DNA of 64,000 nt from Hyaloperonospora brassicae (Eukaryota; Oomycota; Peronosporomycetes; Peronosporales; Peronosporaceae): positions 1-64,000 of the forward strand of contig CANTFL010001335.1 in assembly GCA_947650285.1 (NCBI GenBank), given 5' to 3'. Below are positions 11,244 through 20,685 of this stretch, piece after piece. The notes beneath the pieces are model-generated. The model was not told the origin of the DNA and searched no databases. It saw nothing but the letters and a program-made list of their open reading frames with translations. Made by a program: the position numbers and the translations under genes. Every line of letters starts with the position of its first letter. The first letter of the stretch is position 1.

Positions 11244-12198
11244 AGAAGCAATAGGCGGATGTCAAACTTCAGACACGTATCGTTGGCCACAATGGTGTGC
11301 GCATGGCACCAGCAAACCATCGGACTGTGGATGTGGTGTCACGTCGAGCTGTTCTGGAGCACGTGGACTCTACGCTCGAAGGGGACGGCTTGGTATGCAG
11401 CTTGCCTTGTATGGAACCCGCATATCGTCAGAGGCAGTTGCTTGCAAACGCAAGCACTGCAAGACGTCGAATGGTGCTGGCTGGCCAGTCTACGTTCGTG
11501 TTCACGTGACCTGCTGCTTCCCTGAGCGCAATCCAAAGAAAAAATGCTCAGTCAATTCCTCGTGCAAGGACAGAACTGGCAGTTCGATGCTGTCCAACGA
11601 AAAGACGTCACCGAGATGGACGAGGGAAATGTGACGCGCGACAAGTCAAGACGCTCGACAGTTTGACAGTAGGACTGTCGACTGTCGAATGGCGAGTCAC
11701 ATCATATACGGTACGCACCGTTTGCTTGGATCGAGTCGCACGTATCGTCGCTCTATCTTTCGGTGGTGCGACCAGAGACACCGGTGCGACCATAGCGACG
11801 TGAGGCAGTGACCACCGCGACACCCAACGGAGCTCTCCATATAGCCTGCTGTTTTCGAAAACTCAGAGAAAGCGATCGAGACCAGCAAGCGGGTGGTATG
11901 CTTGCAAGTTGAAGCAGACGGCAGCCGAAGCGCCCATCAACGGCCGGCACCACTTTGCTCCGTATTGCAGCATCGAAATCGCCGCTCGTCCCAGCGCGGC
12001 AACCGCTCGACACCCGTCCGTCCGTTCGTCCATCAGTCAGTCAGTTTGCGATCGGCTGCACCGTTTCTCCCCACCGTCCGAACTCGACAGTCCCGCGATT
12101 CGACAATCGGACAACATTCATTCCACCCCTAGTTAGGGGTCGGCCCTCGTCCGCGTCACGGCCGCTGTCAGCCAACCAGCCACTACCGACGCCCGACT
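11244..12198. other. Intergenic stretch, no supported gene
   Basis: The 3' flank of the APC7-like gene followed by the ornithine decarboxylase promoter region. The open frames here are short and carry no domain I recognise. Confidence 0.6.
12119..12126 (+). promoter_or_regulatory. Oomycete Inr-like site upstream of ornithine decarboxylase
   Basis: CATTCCAC, preceded by T, fits the CATTYYNC initiator core. It lies 80 bases before the ATG at 12199 and about 420 before the ATG at 12540. Motif match only. Confidence 0.25.
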
Positions 12199-13959
12199 AT
12201 GCACCACGGACGGATCCGACCCAGTGACAGACCCCAACCTCACTCACTCCCCCACTCACTCACTCCCTCACTCACTCACTCCCCCACTCACTCACTCACT
12301 CACTCACTCCCCCACTCACTCACTCACTCACTCACTCACTCACTCACTCCCCCCACTCACTCACTCACTCACTCCCCCACTCACTCACTCACTCACTCCC
12401 CCACTCACTCACTCACTCACTCCCCCACTCACTCCCTTACTCACTCACTCGACCGCTCGCTCACTTTCCAATTTGCCGACTCGGTCCGTCATCGACCGAC
12501 TGCCCGTCGGCGCCTCTCCCCCAGCAAAGAGCCACTGGAATGGCACTCCGACTCGTCCACCGCGTCGGCCTCTCCAGCGCCCCCCCGACACCCTCTGCGC
12601 CGCGTCTGCCCCGCACGAGCGGCCACCGGTCGCTGCCGGAGCTCCCACTCTGCGGCCCGCGCAGTGCTCGTGCCGCCGCACGCCACCAGCGCGCAGCTGC
12701 AGCTCAGCGCTGCGGTCCTCGCGCAGCTCGAGGCGCAGATGCAGCGGCTCGGGGACGGCCCGAGCAGCCCCCGCGACGCGTTCTACGTCGTGGACACGGC
12801 GGCCATTGACGACCGCTACAAGCTCTGGCACGCGCACCTGCCGCATGTGCGGCCGTACTACGCCGTCAAGTGCAATCCCGACGCGGCGCTCATTGAGAGC
12901 CTCGCGCGGCGCGGCGCGGGCTTTGACTGTGCGAGTGAGACAGAGATCCGCGCGGTGCTCGACGCGGGCGTGGCGGCCCGCGACATTGTCTACGCCAACC
13001 CGTGCAAACAGGGCTCGCAGATCGCCTACGCGCGCGCGCAGGGCGTCGACGTCATGACGTTCGACTCGCTGGACGAACTGGTGAAGATTCAGGTCATTAG
13101 TCCGCGCGCGCAGCTCGTGCTGCGGCTGTACGTGGACGACTCGGCGTCGGTGTGCCGCCTGGGGACAAAGTTTGGCGCCATGGTCCACGACGTGCCGGAC
13201 CTGTTGACAAAGGCCAAGTCGCTTCAGTTGGATGTCGTGGGCGTGAGCTTCCACGTTGGCAGCGGGTGTTTCAATGTCGACGCCTATGGCCATGCGGTCG
13301 CTCGGGCCCGCAAAGTCTTTGACATTGGCCACGCAATGGGCTTTGACTTTGAGCTGCTGGACATTGGCGGTGGCTTTCCTGGCACCGAGACCGGTCCGAT
13401 TCGCTTTGAAGACTGTGCTCGCGAGCTCAGGCAGTCGCTGGCGCGGCACTTTCCAGTGGACAGTGGCGTGCGGGTGATCTCGGAACCCGGACGCTTCTTT
13501 GCGGCGTCGACCCACACGTTGGCGGTGAACATTGTTGGCCGCAAAGTGGCACCGACGGTGGACGGCCCGGCTCAAGCACCGGAGCTGGTCAGTGCTGCTG
13601 CTGCTGCGAAACAAGGGCCCAACTATATGTACTTTGTAAACGACGGCTTGTACGCGTCGTTCAACTGCATGGTGTACGACCACCCGTCGATTCAGCCGGT
13701 GATCATGTCGAACGCTGCCTCGCTGGATGCTACGCCCATGTACAAAGCCAGTCTCTGGGGCCCCACGTGCGACGGCATGGACTGTATTATGAAAGAAGTC
13801 GAGCTGCCGTTGCTGGACGTGGGGCAGTGGATTGTGTTTCCGAGCATGGGCGCGTACACGTGTGCTGCCGGCTCGGACTTTAACGGCTTCCAGCGTCCTC
13901 AGAAAATCTACTTTGACTCGCAGTTCGTGGCAGACGACCAGCAGCAGTTTGTGCACTAG
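12199..13959 (+). CDS. Ornithine decarboxylase (N-terminus uncertain)
   Basis: PLP-dependent group IV decarboxylase making putrescine from ornithine, the entry to polyamine synthesis. The core starts at DAFYVVDTA (about 12777) and is complete: PYYAVKCN with the PLP lysine codon at 12868, FDCASETE, YANPCKQ, MTFDS, CRLGTKFG, SFHVGSGC, LDIGGGFPG, ISEPGRFF, FVNDGLYASFNC, WGPTCDGMD with the catalytic Cys codon at 13768, and MGAYTCAAGSDFNGFQRP. The short C-terminus lacks the degradation tail of the animal enzyme. The start is doubtful. In this frame the only upstream ATG is 12199, which forces translation of an ACTC microsatellite as a Leu-Thr-His-Ser-Pro repeat. ATG 12739 would give 406 residues but leaves just a dozen before the core. 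ATG 12540 lies in another frame. The core call is firm. Confidence 0.9.
   Translation: MHHGRIRPSDRPQPHSLPHSLTPSLTHSPTHSLTHSLPHSLTHSLTHSLTPPTHSLTHSPTHSLTHSPTHSLTHSPTHSLTHSLDRSLTFQFADSVRHRPTARRRLSPSKEPLEWHSDSSTASASPAPPRHPLRRVCPARAATGRCRSSHSAARAVLVPPHATSAQLQLSAAVLAQLEAQMQRLGDGPSSPRDAFYVVDTAAIDDRYKLWHAHLPHVRPYYAVKCNPDAALIESLARRGAGFDCASETEIRAVLDAGVAARDIVYANPCKQGSQIAYARAQGVDVMTFDSLDELVKIQVISPRAQLVLRLYVDDSASVCRLGTKFGAMVHDVPDLLTKAKSLQLDVVGVSFHVGSGCFNVDAYGHAVARARKVFDIGHAMGFDFELLDIGGGFPGTETGPIRFEDCARELRQSLARHFPVDSGVRVISEPGRFFAASTHTLAVNIVGRKVAPTVDGPAQAPELVSAAAAAKQGPNYMYFVNDGLYASFNCMVYDHPSIQPVIMSNAASLDATPMYKASLWGPTCDGMDCIMKEVELPLLDVGQWIVFPSMGAYTCAAGSDFNGFQRPQKIYFDSQFVADDQQQFVH
12239..12462. repeat. Imperfect (ACTC)n / CTCACTCACTCCCC microsatellite
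   Basis: About 220 bases of ACTC units periodically interrupted by CCCC. All three forward frames stay open through much of it, which explains long repetitive open frames. It lies in the 5' part of the ornithine decarboxylase gene, either 5' UTR or an extension of the coding frame. Confidence 0.9.
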
Positions 13960-14529
13960 TGATGGAGTGAACGACGCATTTGATTGAAGAGTGAAGACGA
14001 TAGACATAGAGCGAGGACATGATGTCAGCCGTTGCGCCCAGCGAGGTGGCGCTGCGAGGACCTACAAGATGGACGATACAGATTCCAGCAACAGGGCCTA
14101 CCAGTTCTTTCAACAGAGGACGAAGAGCTCAGCCTCGGGGTCAGAACAAGCGAGAGATGGCGCCCTGTTTCTAGGACTGTTTTCCTATTATAAAGGTCTG
14201 GACCAGTGCAATCCCACACACCGATGCAACCCATTTTGGCCGTATGGTGCTTCTGAGCATACAGACATTGATGCTGCTTCGACGTACAATAGCACCAAAC
14301 GTCTCCTTGTGCGCTGATACTGTTTGCGTTACTGCACTAACTGGCTCTGCGCGTCGTGCGACCTTCGTTACGTCCCTTGTTAGTCTAGACTCTCCGAGTG
14401 CATCGTCATTCCCCGGGTGCTTCTTGCCAGCAGTCGGCCATGTATCCTCCTCCGTCGCTGTATGCTTCGAGACTGTACATCGACGAGGAAGCAATCGGTC
14501 GACCTCTTCGACATGACAAACAGCATCGC

Positions 14530-15624
14530 TTAGGCCAGCTCCTTGTCCAGTCCACGAAAATGCGCTGGTCTGCGCACCCACGTGCGGGGCAGCACTTCAT
14601 CGTTCGTAGCTAGACGCAGTGTACGGCTCTCGTCCCGCACGAGCAAGTGCTTCTTCTTGCTCGTAATGTCCTTCACCGCCAGACGGAACTTGGCCTTCGT
14701 CTTGCTGTATGCAGGGTTCGCAAAGCTCTTTTGCACGTCAATCTTGTTCTTCCCTGCCAGTCGCTGCAGCTCGAGCGCCTCCTCAGGGTGCAACTGGTCC
14801 GTGTGGCCGTGCTTGCCCATGCGGCGCACAAGCGGCGGGTATCCTTCAAACTCATCACTGAGGAAGAAAAAGTCAGGGTTTCGAAACGCGTCGTCGTCCA
14901 TGCCCATCAGCACCGCCTCTTCCCGAGCATCGAGCTCCTCATCGTCATCCGGCTGCGTCGCCTCTTCTTCTTGCCGGATGCGTTTTTTCAAGCGCGCCGC
15001 CTCTTTTGCATTACCAGCAGCTTCAGCTTCAGCAAGTTTCGCGGCTTGTGCGTCCATCTCGCGCTTCGCCTTGTCCTTTGCTTCGTGCACTTTGGCGCGA
15101 AACTCCTCGGGCGAGAGCTCTGCTTCCATGCGCTTCATCCAGATGATCGCTTCGACGCGAGGCTTGGACAGGCGGAACTTGCGTGCCAGGACCTCCGACG
15201 TCCACCGCAACGGGTTCTCCATGAACAGCTCCATCACGAGGTCGTCCAGCTCGTCGTTCTCCATGACGCCGCCGCGATTCACGTCTGGGATCGTGTCCAC
15301 CTCAATGTCACCGTCTTGGCCCTCACTATCGCCGTCCTCCTCCTCCTCCTCCTGCGCACGGTCTTCGTCATCGCCGCCATCGTTTCCATCTGCCCCGCCT
15401 CGTCGTTCTGCAGTCCCGTCTCCCTCCTCGTCCGCCAGACTCAGGAAGCGAGACGGCGTCGAGCTGGACGACGACGACGACGCATAGCGCCCAGAGACGG
15501 GACACCTGCGCCCTGCACGACCACACGACACATACAACGGCGCAGCGCTCGGGGCGGCGGCAGACAGCGCGCGTCGAGAGCTGCTCTTACGCGCTGCAGC
15601 GCGCACGACGACGCGACGCCACAT
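14530..15624 (-). CDS. Putative mitochondrial ribosome/regulator protein (EMRP/Bot1-like)
   Basis: 364 residues from the ATG at 15624; the frame extends slightly upstream only through a TTG. The N-terminus (MWRRVVVRAAARKSSSRRAL) is Arg/Ser/Ala-rich without acidic residues, the pattern of a mitochondrial targeting peptide. An acidic Asp/Glu/Gly-rich tract follows (about 75-120). Then comes NPLRWTSEVLARKFRLSKPR, a helix-turn-helix-like stretch that recalls the fungal EMRP/Bot1 (mS45-type) family, and a long Lys/Glu/Ala coiled coil (about 165-215). The C-terminal third (FFFLSDEFEGYPPLVRRMG to the end) looks globular and conserved. Family assignment is from pattern memory and is tentative; mitochondrial location is better supported. 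It is convergent with ornithine decarboxylase and divergent from the glycosyltransferase at 16042. Confidence 0.65.
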   Translation of the reverse strand: MWRRVVVRAAARKSSSRRALSAAAPSAAPLYVSCGRAGRRCPVSGRYASSSSSSSTPSRFLSLADEEGDGTAERRGGADGNDGGDDEDRAQEEEEEDGDSEGQDGDIEVDTIPDVNRGGVMENDELDDLVMELFMENPLRWTSEVLARKFRLSKPRVEAIIWMKRMEAELSPEEFRAKVHEAKDKAKREMDAQAAKLAEAEAAGNAKEAARLKKRIRQEEEATQPDDDEELDAREEAVLMGMDDDAFRNPDFFFLSDEFEGYPPLVRRMGKHGHTDQLHPEEALELQRLAGKNKIDVQKSFANPAYSKTKAKFRLAVKDITSKKKHLLVRDESRTLRLATNDEVLPRTWVRRPAHFRGLDKELA

Positions 15625-15687
15625 GGGAATGGACAAGATGCTCTACGCAGTGACACGATTGGCTCGGAGCGGTCGGGCAGGCGGTAG

Positions 15688-15784
15688 CCTACCGGTTCCT
15701 CCTCGATATCCTACCGGCTCCTCCTCGATATCCTACCGGTTCCTCCTCGATATCCTACCGGTTCCTCCTCGATATCCTACCGGT
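15688..15784. repeat. 22-bp tandem repeat, 4.4 copies
   Basis: Units start at 15688, 15710, 15732 and 15754, with a partial unit at 15776. The unit is CCTACCGGTTCCTCCTCGAT plus AT and includes the palindromes ACCGGT and, across the junction, GATATC. Only one substitution (T to C in unit 2) is visible. It sits between two divergent genes. Confidence 0.95.
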
Positions 15785-15880
15785 ACGCACACAGCCGATG
15801 ACGCCGCCACCTGTAAGTCCTCCTACAATCGCCCCCGACCAACCCAGGTGTTTTTACATGCATCGACACGAAAGGAGTGG

Positions 15881-15938
15881 GTCCAAATCCTCCAAATCCA
15901 CCCAAATCCACCCAAATCTTCCCAAATCCACCCAAATG
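15881..15938. repeat. CCAAATCCAC-type short tandem repeat
   Basis: About six imperfect 10-11 base units (CCAAATCCAC, with CT and TT variants) just upstream of the glycosyltransferase gene, in the same divergent intergenic region as the 22-bp repeat. Confidence 0.85.
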
Positions 15939-16041
15939 AACGTAAAGGAACCCAACCTCGGCCCCAATGGAGCTCCACGTAATCCAAAAGTGGGCATGCA
16001 GCGGTCGGTCACACACCCGCACCCACAACTCACTCGGTCAC

Positions 16042-17976
16042 ATGATCAGACGCAGTCAGGCGCCAGTCGCCCGCGTCCTGCGGCCGCATTTGCTGCGCGC
16101 GCTGTCGCTCGTCACGACGTCGATCCTTGCGGTCGTTTTCTATGGCTATTGGGGGGGCGGCGAGCCCAAGGAGTGGGTCTACGACGCGCCGGCGCTCGAC
16201 GCAGTGGACCTCGAGGGCCCCGACCGGCCGCGCAGTCTCTGGGCCCCGACGGACTTTGAGTGTCTCGGCTGGCGCGCGACGCACGAGTGCGATCCGTACG
16301 GCCCGAGGGATTACGCGCGCGACCGCACGTGCCACGAGCCGTTGCCGCGCACGAGCGGCTACTGTGAGGTCCGCAACCGCACGAGCGGCGCCGTGCTCCG
16401 CGTCATGCTGGCCACGTGCAAGAGCTGGCAGTGGTACCTTGTGCCCTCGCTGTCGTGCAACGACGCGCAGGCGTATACGGATTTCAGCATCCAGGCCGCC
16501 GTGTATACGCACTCGCCGCGGATTGGTCGACACCGAAGCGCCACGGACGACAAGACGAAGAAGATGGAAGACGGTCATGTTGAAGTGGACGGGCGAGGCA
16601 TTGTCATGACGGCGTACCCTCGCGCGATTGCAGGACTGTACGCGATCGTCCGGACGCTGCGGCTCTTGGGCTGTGCGCTTGCAGTGGAAGTGTGGATTGA
16701 CACGAGGGAGATACGGGCAACGCATTCAGTGCTCGAGGAGCTCCAGGCGCACTACCACGTGCTCGTGCGGGTCATTGAGGACCCGAACGCGTCGAAGTTC
16801 CATGCGAAACCGTATGCGATCTACCACTCGAAGTTCGAGAGCGTGCTCTGGTTGGACTCGGACAACATTCCCGTGCGCGACCCGACGTACTTGTTTGACA
16901 CGCCCGAGTTTGTCAAGCACGGAGCCCTCTTTTGGCCAGACTTTTGGCGCCCGTCGATTGGCACGCCGTTCAATGTGCACCAACAGAGTGCGCTGTGGCC
17001 GCTGCTGGACATGCCGTTTATCGACATGTTTGAGCAAGAGAGCGGGCAATTGTTGGTGAATCGCTCGCGCTCGCAAGCCGCGCTCTCGAAGCTCATGTTC
17101 TACTCGTCCCATATGCCGCGGTTGCTTACCGATTGGCAACTTGTGTGGGGCGACAAGGACTTGTTTCGTCTTGCGTGGCTAAACACGTCTACCCCTTTTT
17201 ATATGGTGCAGCACCTCGTTGCGCCCGGCGGACTGTACGATGCCGATGAAGACTTTTTCTGCGGGATCTCCATGATTCAGCGAGATCCAATGGGTGACAT
17301 CATATTCATGCATCGCAACCAGGCGAAACTGACTGGACTCCGTGATCAGAAGCCGCTCATCTTGTATTTGCAGAAGTTCACGGGTGGTGACGGTACAGCA
17401 GCTTCGTCTGCGCGAGACCTGGACAAGTACCGCGTGAAAAGCAAGATGCGTCGACTAGGACAGCACACGTGCTTTTTGTTGGCGCCATACACACTCGACG
17501 GTAGTGCCACTCCGTCATTGCTCCTCAGTCTCGAAGAGACAGAGTACGCGCGAATCGAGCAATATGCTATTGGCTTTTCGATCGAAGGCCGTGGGCTCTT
17601 TAGCAAAGAGGAGGAGGCCGAGGTGGCAAAACTGGAGGCCGACACGCAAGCGGAGCGAGATGAGGAGACTGCTGCTGTTGTTAGAGCGTACGAATGGTCA
17701 AAGTTTTGTAGGCGTGGAATTCTCGGCATTGTCGTTGTTGTCGCCTTAGGGCTGTGGCTACGAAGACGGTGGATGCGACGGTACAGAAAGAGTCGCGCCA
17801 GGCTTGAATCGAAGAACATTTCTGTGTCATCGCCGGCAGAGCTGCCATCTTCTCACGTTACTTTGGCAGTAGACCCTGTCTTCACCGAAACCTCTGGGTC
17901 TTCCTCTGTCGTGTTTTCCAGCACAGCATCCGATTGTCGACGACGCAATTCGTCCTTCCAACTTAATGACAAATGA
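16042..17976 (+). CDS. GT71-like (MNN1-type, Mannosyl_trans3) glycosyltransferase, copy A
   Basis: 644 residues, single exon. Start chosen at 16042 because MIRRSQAPVARVLRPHLLRA is a basic cytosolic tail directly before a signal anchor (about 17-35), a type II Golgi topology; ATG 15967 is also in frame. A Cys-rich luminal stem follows. The catalytic domain begins near GIVMTAYPRAIAGLYAIVRT and contains LRLLGCALAVEVWID, FHAKPYAIYHSKF, the DXD motif in VLWLDSDNIPVRDPTYLF (D272, D274), GALFWPDFW, FEQESGQLLVNR and WGDKDLFRLAWLN. These match putative alpha-mannosyltransferases of the MNN1 type. A second hydrophobic segment near residues 559-577, bounded by WLRRRWMRRYRK, suggests both ends face the cytosol, unusual for this family. 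The acceptor is unknown. A paralogue lies at 29593-31347. Confidence 0.82.
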   Translation: MIRRSQAPVARVLRPHLLRALSLVTTSILAVVFYGYWGGGEPKEWVYDAPALDAVDLEGPDRPRSLWAPTDFECLGWRATHECDPYGPRDYARDRTCHEPLPRTSGYCEVRNRTSGAVLRVMLATCKSWQWYLVPSLSCNDAQAYTDFSIQAAVYTHSPRIGRHRSATDDKTKKMEDGHVEVDGRGIVMTAYPRAIAGLYAIVRTLRLLGCALAVEVWIDTREIRATHSVLEELQAHYHVLVRVIEDPNASKFHAKPYAIYHSKFESVLWLDSDNIPVRDPTYLFDTPEFVKHGALFWPDFWRPSIGTPFNVHQQSALWPLLDMPFIDMFEQESGQLLVNRSRSQAALSKLMFYSSHMPRLLTDWQLVWGDKDLFRLAWLNTSTPFYMVQHLVAPGGLYDADEDFFCGISMIQRDPMGDIIFMHRNQAKLTGLRDQKPLILYLQKFTGGDGTAASSARDLDKYRVKSKMRRLGQHTCFLLAPYTLDGSATPSLLLSLEETEYARIEQYAIGFSIEGRGLFSKEEEAEVAKLEADTQAERDEETAAVVRAYEWSKFCRRGILGIVVVVALGLWLRRRWMRRYRKSRARLESKNISVSSPAELPSSHVTLAVDPVFTETSGSSSVVFSSTASDCRRRNSSFQLNDK

Positions 17977-18089
17977 CAGCCACGATGTTGATATCGAGAG
18001 GCCTACTCGAGAGATGCTCACCTGCATAAGCGTCTCGCAATGTATCGCAATGAGCGAAAAGATTGATCAAATTTGCACGAAGAAGACCT

Positions 18090-18700
18090 CAATTTGACTG
18101 CACTTACATATGGTACATTATGAATGCCAGCACGACGATGTACAACGCCAAGCACGTGCACTTGTGACCAAAAACTCGCAAACTGATCTGATGGGCTATT
18201 GCTGGTCTGTGCACTGCGCCGGTATGAATGTAAAGCTGTGACTGACACTGAGCTTTATTACTTCAATCCGTGCCGTGCGTAGAGGGATGAACTCGCACTG
18301 GAGTTTGAGACGCGAGACAAAGCTAAGAGCTGAGCTGGAGTCGTCGGGTACTCGTGATCGGCCCAAGGCTGTACTTGAAGAGGATGAATAAGGCTTTGAT
18401 GCTTTGTTGCTTGAGTCAACAGACGGCGTCACGAGCAGCAGGTACGTGTCTGCACAGTAGCGCAATCTTTCGCGAGTGCGTGATGCCACGTGTCGGGTCA
18501 TCAGACCGTGAACGACGTACTTGCAGGACCACGTTTGTTGTATCTTCGGTGCTGTTCATGGATGATGATGATAGAAACACGTCGAGTTGATCTAGAAGAC
18601 AACGGCTTGCAGTACTAACGGTCATAGTAAAACGTATTCGACAGTATGCCAAGAAAAAGGTATTGGTACAGCCAGCGTCTGTCCTACACATCAGCGCCTA
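18090..18700 (-). pseudogene. Possible decayed minus-strand gene ending in a hydrophobic segment
   Basis: Minus-strand open pieces lie in different frames. One (about 18690-18530) contains TTNVVLQ before a GTACG donor-like site; a CTGTGCAG acceptor-like site follows near 18455. Another piece near 18200-18110 reads VFGHKCTCLALYIVVLAFIM then a stop soon after, like a tail anchor. I cannot join them in one convincing frame and recognise no family. It may be a decayed gene or chance. Confidence 0.2.
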
Positions 18701-20105
18701 TCTGACACAGAGAGCCATCCAGACAAGTAACCTGCGGTTTCTGCAGCTATTGCTGGTGGCCAGCCTTGACTTGGAGATCATCACTGATCCACAATGTGTA
18801 AAATGAAGATATGATTTTTGAATAAGTTTGGACTGCACATTCCAGTGCAGCTCATCACTTTTGCTTGCGTAAATGCCGTTGAGCACACCGTACGCACTCA
18901 CAATCACCATCAGCTGTACCTCTTGTCGCCGATCAAGTGTTGCACTTCGTCGGGTATACAACGAACGTGAGTGTCGTCGATAGCTCTGCGCGAAGCCTTA
19001 CTGGGGACATTGCCGTGAAGTGCAAGAAATGCGAAGAAAATTAACATGTGTGATCATTGTAATGAGTATTCAACGAGTAAGCATTGTGCAGATAGAAACG
19101 ATTATAGATGTGCTGTCAATGTGGCCTTGTCGCGTCCTGCTATATCGACGCATCGCATCTGTCTGTATCGTTGGGCAGTCTGCTTATTTGGACACCAGAT
19201 AGTCTCTACAAAAGCTGACCCCCTCTGTAACGAGACAGCCGTTACGTGACTTTGGCAACCGAATAATGTCGATGTGAACGTCACCTTAGTAGGTCATTCA
19301 TGATCGAAGCCCGTGCATTGGTAAGTACAACTTAGTCAGCGGGTGATAACACTCTGTACGTAGCTTGCAACCGACCATAAAGAACACGTTACTTACACCG
19401 ATCAGGCACAGACGCACAAAAAGTGGTGAACAGACAGTTGTGGTACATGTTCGTCATCAGAGATAAATGATTGTAGCTTCGAACATGACCTTGAGATGAT
19501 GAGTTCAAGTATATTGACATCAGTTTCTTGTTCCCTTCCGTATTTCAAGCCCCACTTGGAGGCGCTTCCTGTACACTATGCGCGAATAGTAATCGAGTGC
19601 ACAAGCTTAATCTGTCGTCAGGGTTTGTAAGAGTGCATGCAAGACGTGCCTCGTGATGGATAACACTTGTCGGTCGCTTATCATTACAGCTCATTCGCTT
19701 CTCGATCTACCACCTGCTGATGAAAATGTCATCCACACTTTCTGCCGTTAGGGTAAGCGCCCCATTCCCGCGGCGAGATTTGCGACCAAGTTATGCGACC
19801 TTGACAGAGTATGCTCTTGCCTTTGACAACGACATCTTCAGCTGCATCGGAGGACGAAGTACGATCGGGGTCCGTGCTAGAGGCCGCCCCGTATCTAGAA
19901 ATCGAAATACTATCCAAGGAAGTTACCAGTTACAACAAAGGGATTGACCGATGTACCATTTGAATTTGCAGCAAAAAAATCACTCGACCCACATTGCGTC
20001 AGCACTGCCATTCGACTAACGTGGGTTGGTCGCAGCCTTGCAGCAATTAAGTACCATGCTGGTCATATTTCAACGGTTGCATCACGTGTGTGGCACAACC
20101 GACCA

Positions 20106-20178
20106 ACGCCGGTGGCCAAGTGGAAACGCACTGGCACCGGACCTGGAGTTACGTGGATCGATACCCGCGCAGGGGCGG
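20106..20178 (+). other. tRNA-like sequence with A and B boxes (pseudo-tRNA or SINE head)
   Basis: TGGCCAAGTGG at 20113-20123 fits the RNA polymerase III A box (TRGYNNARNNG), and GATCGATAC fits the B box (GWTCRANNC), with tRNA-like spacing. The acceptor and T stems do not pair properly, so this is not a working tRNA. A tRNA-derived SINE head or a decayed tRNA would explain it. Confidence 0.3.
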
Positions 20179-20448
20179 TACGGTATCACATCGCCGGAGA
20201 GTGAATAACAAAGCCGGATATAGTGGGTCGTACGCGTACCCGAATATGCCTCAAACCATCTCTCTCTGTGACACGATGTAGAGAAGAGGAGCGATTTCTT
20301 CAGATCATCAGTCGTTAGTGGAATGATGGCGTTGGCTCATTGAAAACTCGTGCTTCTATAGTGGAGCTTCTTATCGAGGTAATTGCTCAGTGGAGACGCC
20401 TGAGCGAGTAAAACGTATGGAGCTCAGACGTGCAGGCGCAATGCCTTC

Positions 20449-20685
20449 TCATTTCCTGCGCCTCTTATGCCGCGTGAAGAGGGGCAGGAACATGCATATC
20501 GTCGATAGCGCGGTCGTACAACGCGTGGGATCAAGTCCGAGAAACGACTTGATGGTGAGTATGCAGGCGAATATGGCCAAGACAACAAAAGGAGCGAAGA
20601 TAGTGAATATTCCAGCCACGTTGTTTCGTCTGCTATCCCGAAAAAAGATGCATGTGCCATCAACTAGGCAACACGGGCCATACAA
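20449..20685 (-). CDS. Small hydrophobic ORF, unrecognised
   Basis: 78 codons. The middle (residues about 24-46, GIFTIFAPFVVLAIFACILTI) is a plausible transmembrane helix, a second hydrophobic stretch follows, and the end is basic (RHKRRRK). No family recognised, and the surroundings are decayed. It could be a real small membrane protein, the last exon of a lost gene, or chance. Confidence 0.2.
   Translation of the reverse strand: MYGPCCLVDGTCIFFRDSRRNNVAGIFTIFAPFVVLAIFACILTIKSFLGLDPTRCTTALSTICMFLPLFTRHKRRRK

Noticed and set aside
12224..13057. A 277-codon forward frame through the ACTC repeat
   Set aside because: It is a repeat-driven open frame; after the microsatellite it runs out of frame with the ornithine decarboxylase core.
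12445..14007. A 520-codon minus-strand frame opposite ornithine decarboxylase
   Set aside because: It is the antisense shadow of a GC-rich gene, with His/Arg/Val-rich composition and no domain.
14647..15687. Long forward frames opposite the mitochondrial protein gene
   Set aside because: Antisense shadows: Ser- or Leu/Arg-rich translations of the charged coiled-coil codons on the other strand.
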